This document shows positions 63,641 through 64,000 of a stretch of 64,000 nucleotides of DNA, in pieces. Below the pieces are notes generated by a model, which was given only the letters and a program-made list of their open reading frames with translations, was not told the origin of the DNA and searched no databases. Positions within the stretch are counted from its first letter, which is position 1; the number at the start of each line of letters is the position of its first letter. This stretch comes from Streptomyces sp. NBC_00775. Its GTDB lineage: Bacteria > Actinomycetota > Actinomycetes > Streptomycetales > Streptomycetaceae. Location of the stretch: positions 8,184,001-8,248,000 of the forward strand of contig NZ_CP108938.1 of assembly GCF_036347135.1 (NCBI RefSeq), read 5' to 3'. A program made the position numbers and the translations under genes.

Positions 63641-64000
63641 TCAGCCCCAGCCCTTCACCACACGAAACGCCGAGTCCGCGCGATAGAGCGTGCTGTTCTC
63701 GTACGCGTCCAGGCGGAGCTGGAAGTTGCGGTGGCGCAGATAGCGGCCCGGGTAGTTGACCGACTCCAGCATGACGGCGTCGGAGTACGACGACGTCCGG
63801 GGGCAGAAGGTGGCGTCCTTCTCGAAGAGGTCGGAGCCGTCGTCGCGGTCGGCGCGCAGGGAGAAGTTGCGGTGGCGGAGGTAGGTGCCGTCGGTGGTGG
63901 CGAAGGAGTAGCAGGAGGAGTTCGCGAGCCCCTCGACCAGCTTGAAGCTGGCGTCCTGCTTGGTCGTGGCCGAACTGCCCGAACCCACCGGATCGAGCCG
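63641..64000 (-). CDS. AbfB (arabinofuranosidase-type CBM42) domain protein, 5' end outside window
   Basis: The frame stays open to the window edge, so this is the C-terminal ~119 residues of a longer protein. It shows two beta-trefoil-like repeats, each with a YLRHRNF motif (GTYLRHRNFSLRADRDDGSDLFEKDATFCPR and GRYLRHRNFQLRLDAYENSTLYRADSAFRVV), the hallmark of AbfB/CBM42 modules that bind arabinofuranose side chains. The catalytic part, if any, is beyond the window. It is convergent with the suf operon. Confidence 0.88.
   Translation of the reverse strand, partial: RLDPVGSGSSATTKQDASFKLVEGLANSSCYSFATTDGTYLRHRNFSLRADRDDGSDLFEKDATFCPRTSSYSDAVMLESVNYPGRYLRHRNFQLRLDAYENSTLYRADSAFRVVKGWG

Overview
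The window is a 64 kb piece of a high-GC actinobacterial chromosome, almost certainly Streptomyces. The reasons are the strong GC bias at third codon positions, frequent GTG/TTG starts with 4-bp start/stop overlaps, rare TTA (bldA-type) codons, the rapZ-yvcK-whiA cluster, an RbpA paralogue, and the gap-pgk-tpiA-secG / pgi / pgl-opcA-zwf-tal-tkt / ctaB / ctaA / suf order. I see no rRNA, tRNA, CRISPR, insertion sequence or prophage.

Layout. (1) 1-8.9 kb: the 3' part of uvrA, a YceI protein facing an XRE regulator that contains a TTA codon, a PfkB sugar kinase co-transcribed with a LacI repressor behind a 30-bp perfect palindrome, a Tat/lipoprotein Rieske protein, a second HTH regulator, and a translationally coupled pair of a secreted papain-like protease and a C-terminally anchored protein. 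(2) 9-14.7 kb: a signalling block made of a stand-alone receiver protein, a sugar-binding lipoprotein co-translated with a NIT/HAMP/PAS/GAF histidine kinase, and a NarL-type regulator. (3) 14.8-23 kb: uvrC-rapZ-yvcK-whiA in overlapping frames, then a large secreted M14 carboxypeptidase. (4) 23.2-30.5 kb: gap, pgk, tpiA, secG, an rbpA-like gene, an MFS exporter and pgi. (5) 30.6-42.5 kb: an accessory carbohydrate and transport region. It holds a Pro-rich membrane protein; a PadR-ABC ATPase-FtsX permease operon with a tiny repeat-encoding ORF; and a solute-binding protein, an intracellular GH13 glucosidase, a second binding lipoprotein and two MalFG-type permeases, without an ATPase gene. It ends in a large nested inverted repeat. 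(6) 42.6-49.2 kb on the minus strand: the pentose phosphate operon tkt-tal-zwf-opcA-pgl. (7) 49.5-56.8 kb: ctaB (heme O), ctaA (heme A), an ABC-2 exporter, a conserved small protein, an amidohydrolase, a TTA-containing nucleotidyltransferase and an AAC(3)-like acetyltransferase. (8) 56.8-63.5 kb: sufR-sufB-sufD-Rieske ferredoxin-sufC-sufS-sufU-sufT-like, one Fe-S assembly operon ending in a strong hairpin. An AbfB-domain gene runs off the right edge.

The core genes form a central-carbon neighbourhood (lower glycolysis, pgi, the oxidative and non-oxidative pentose phosphate pathway) next to respiratory heme and Fe-S cluster assembly, with DNA repair and sporulation control (whiA) on the left. 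Operators, terminators and domain positions given here were read by eye from the sequence. Functional names rest on recognisable family motifs, not on database searches.
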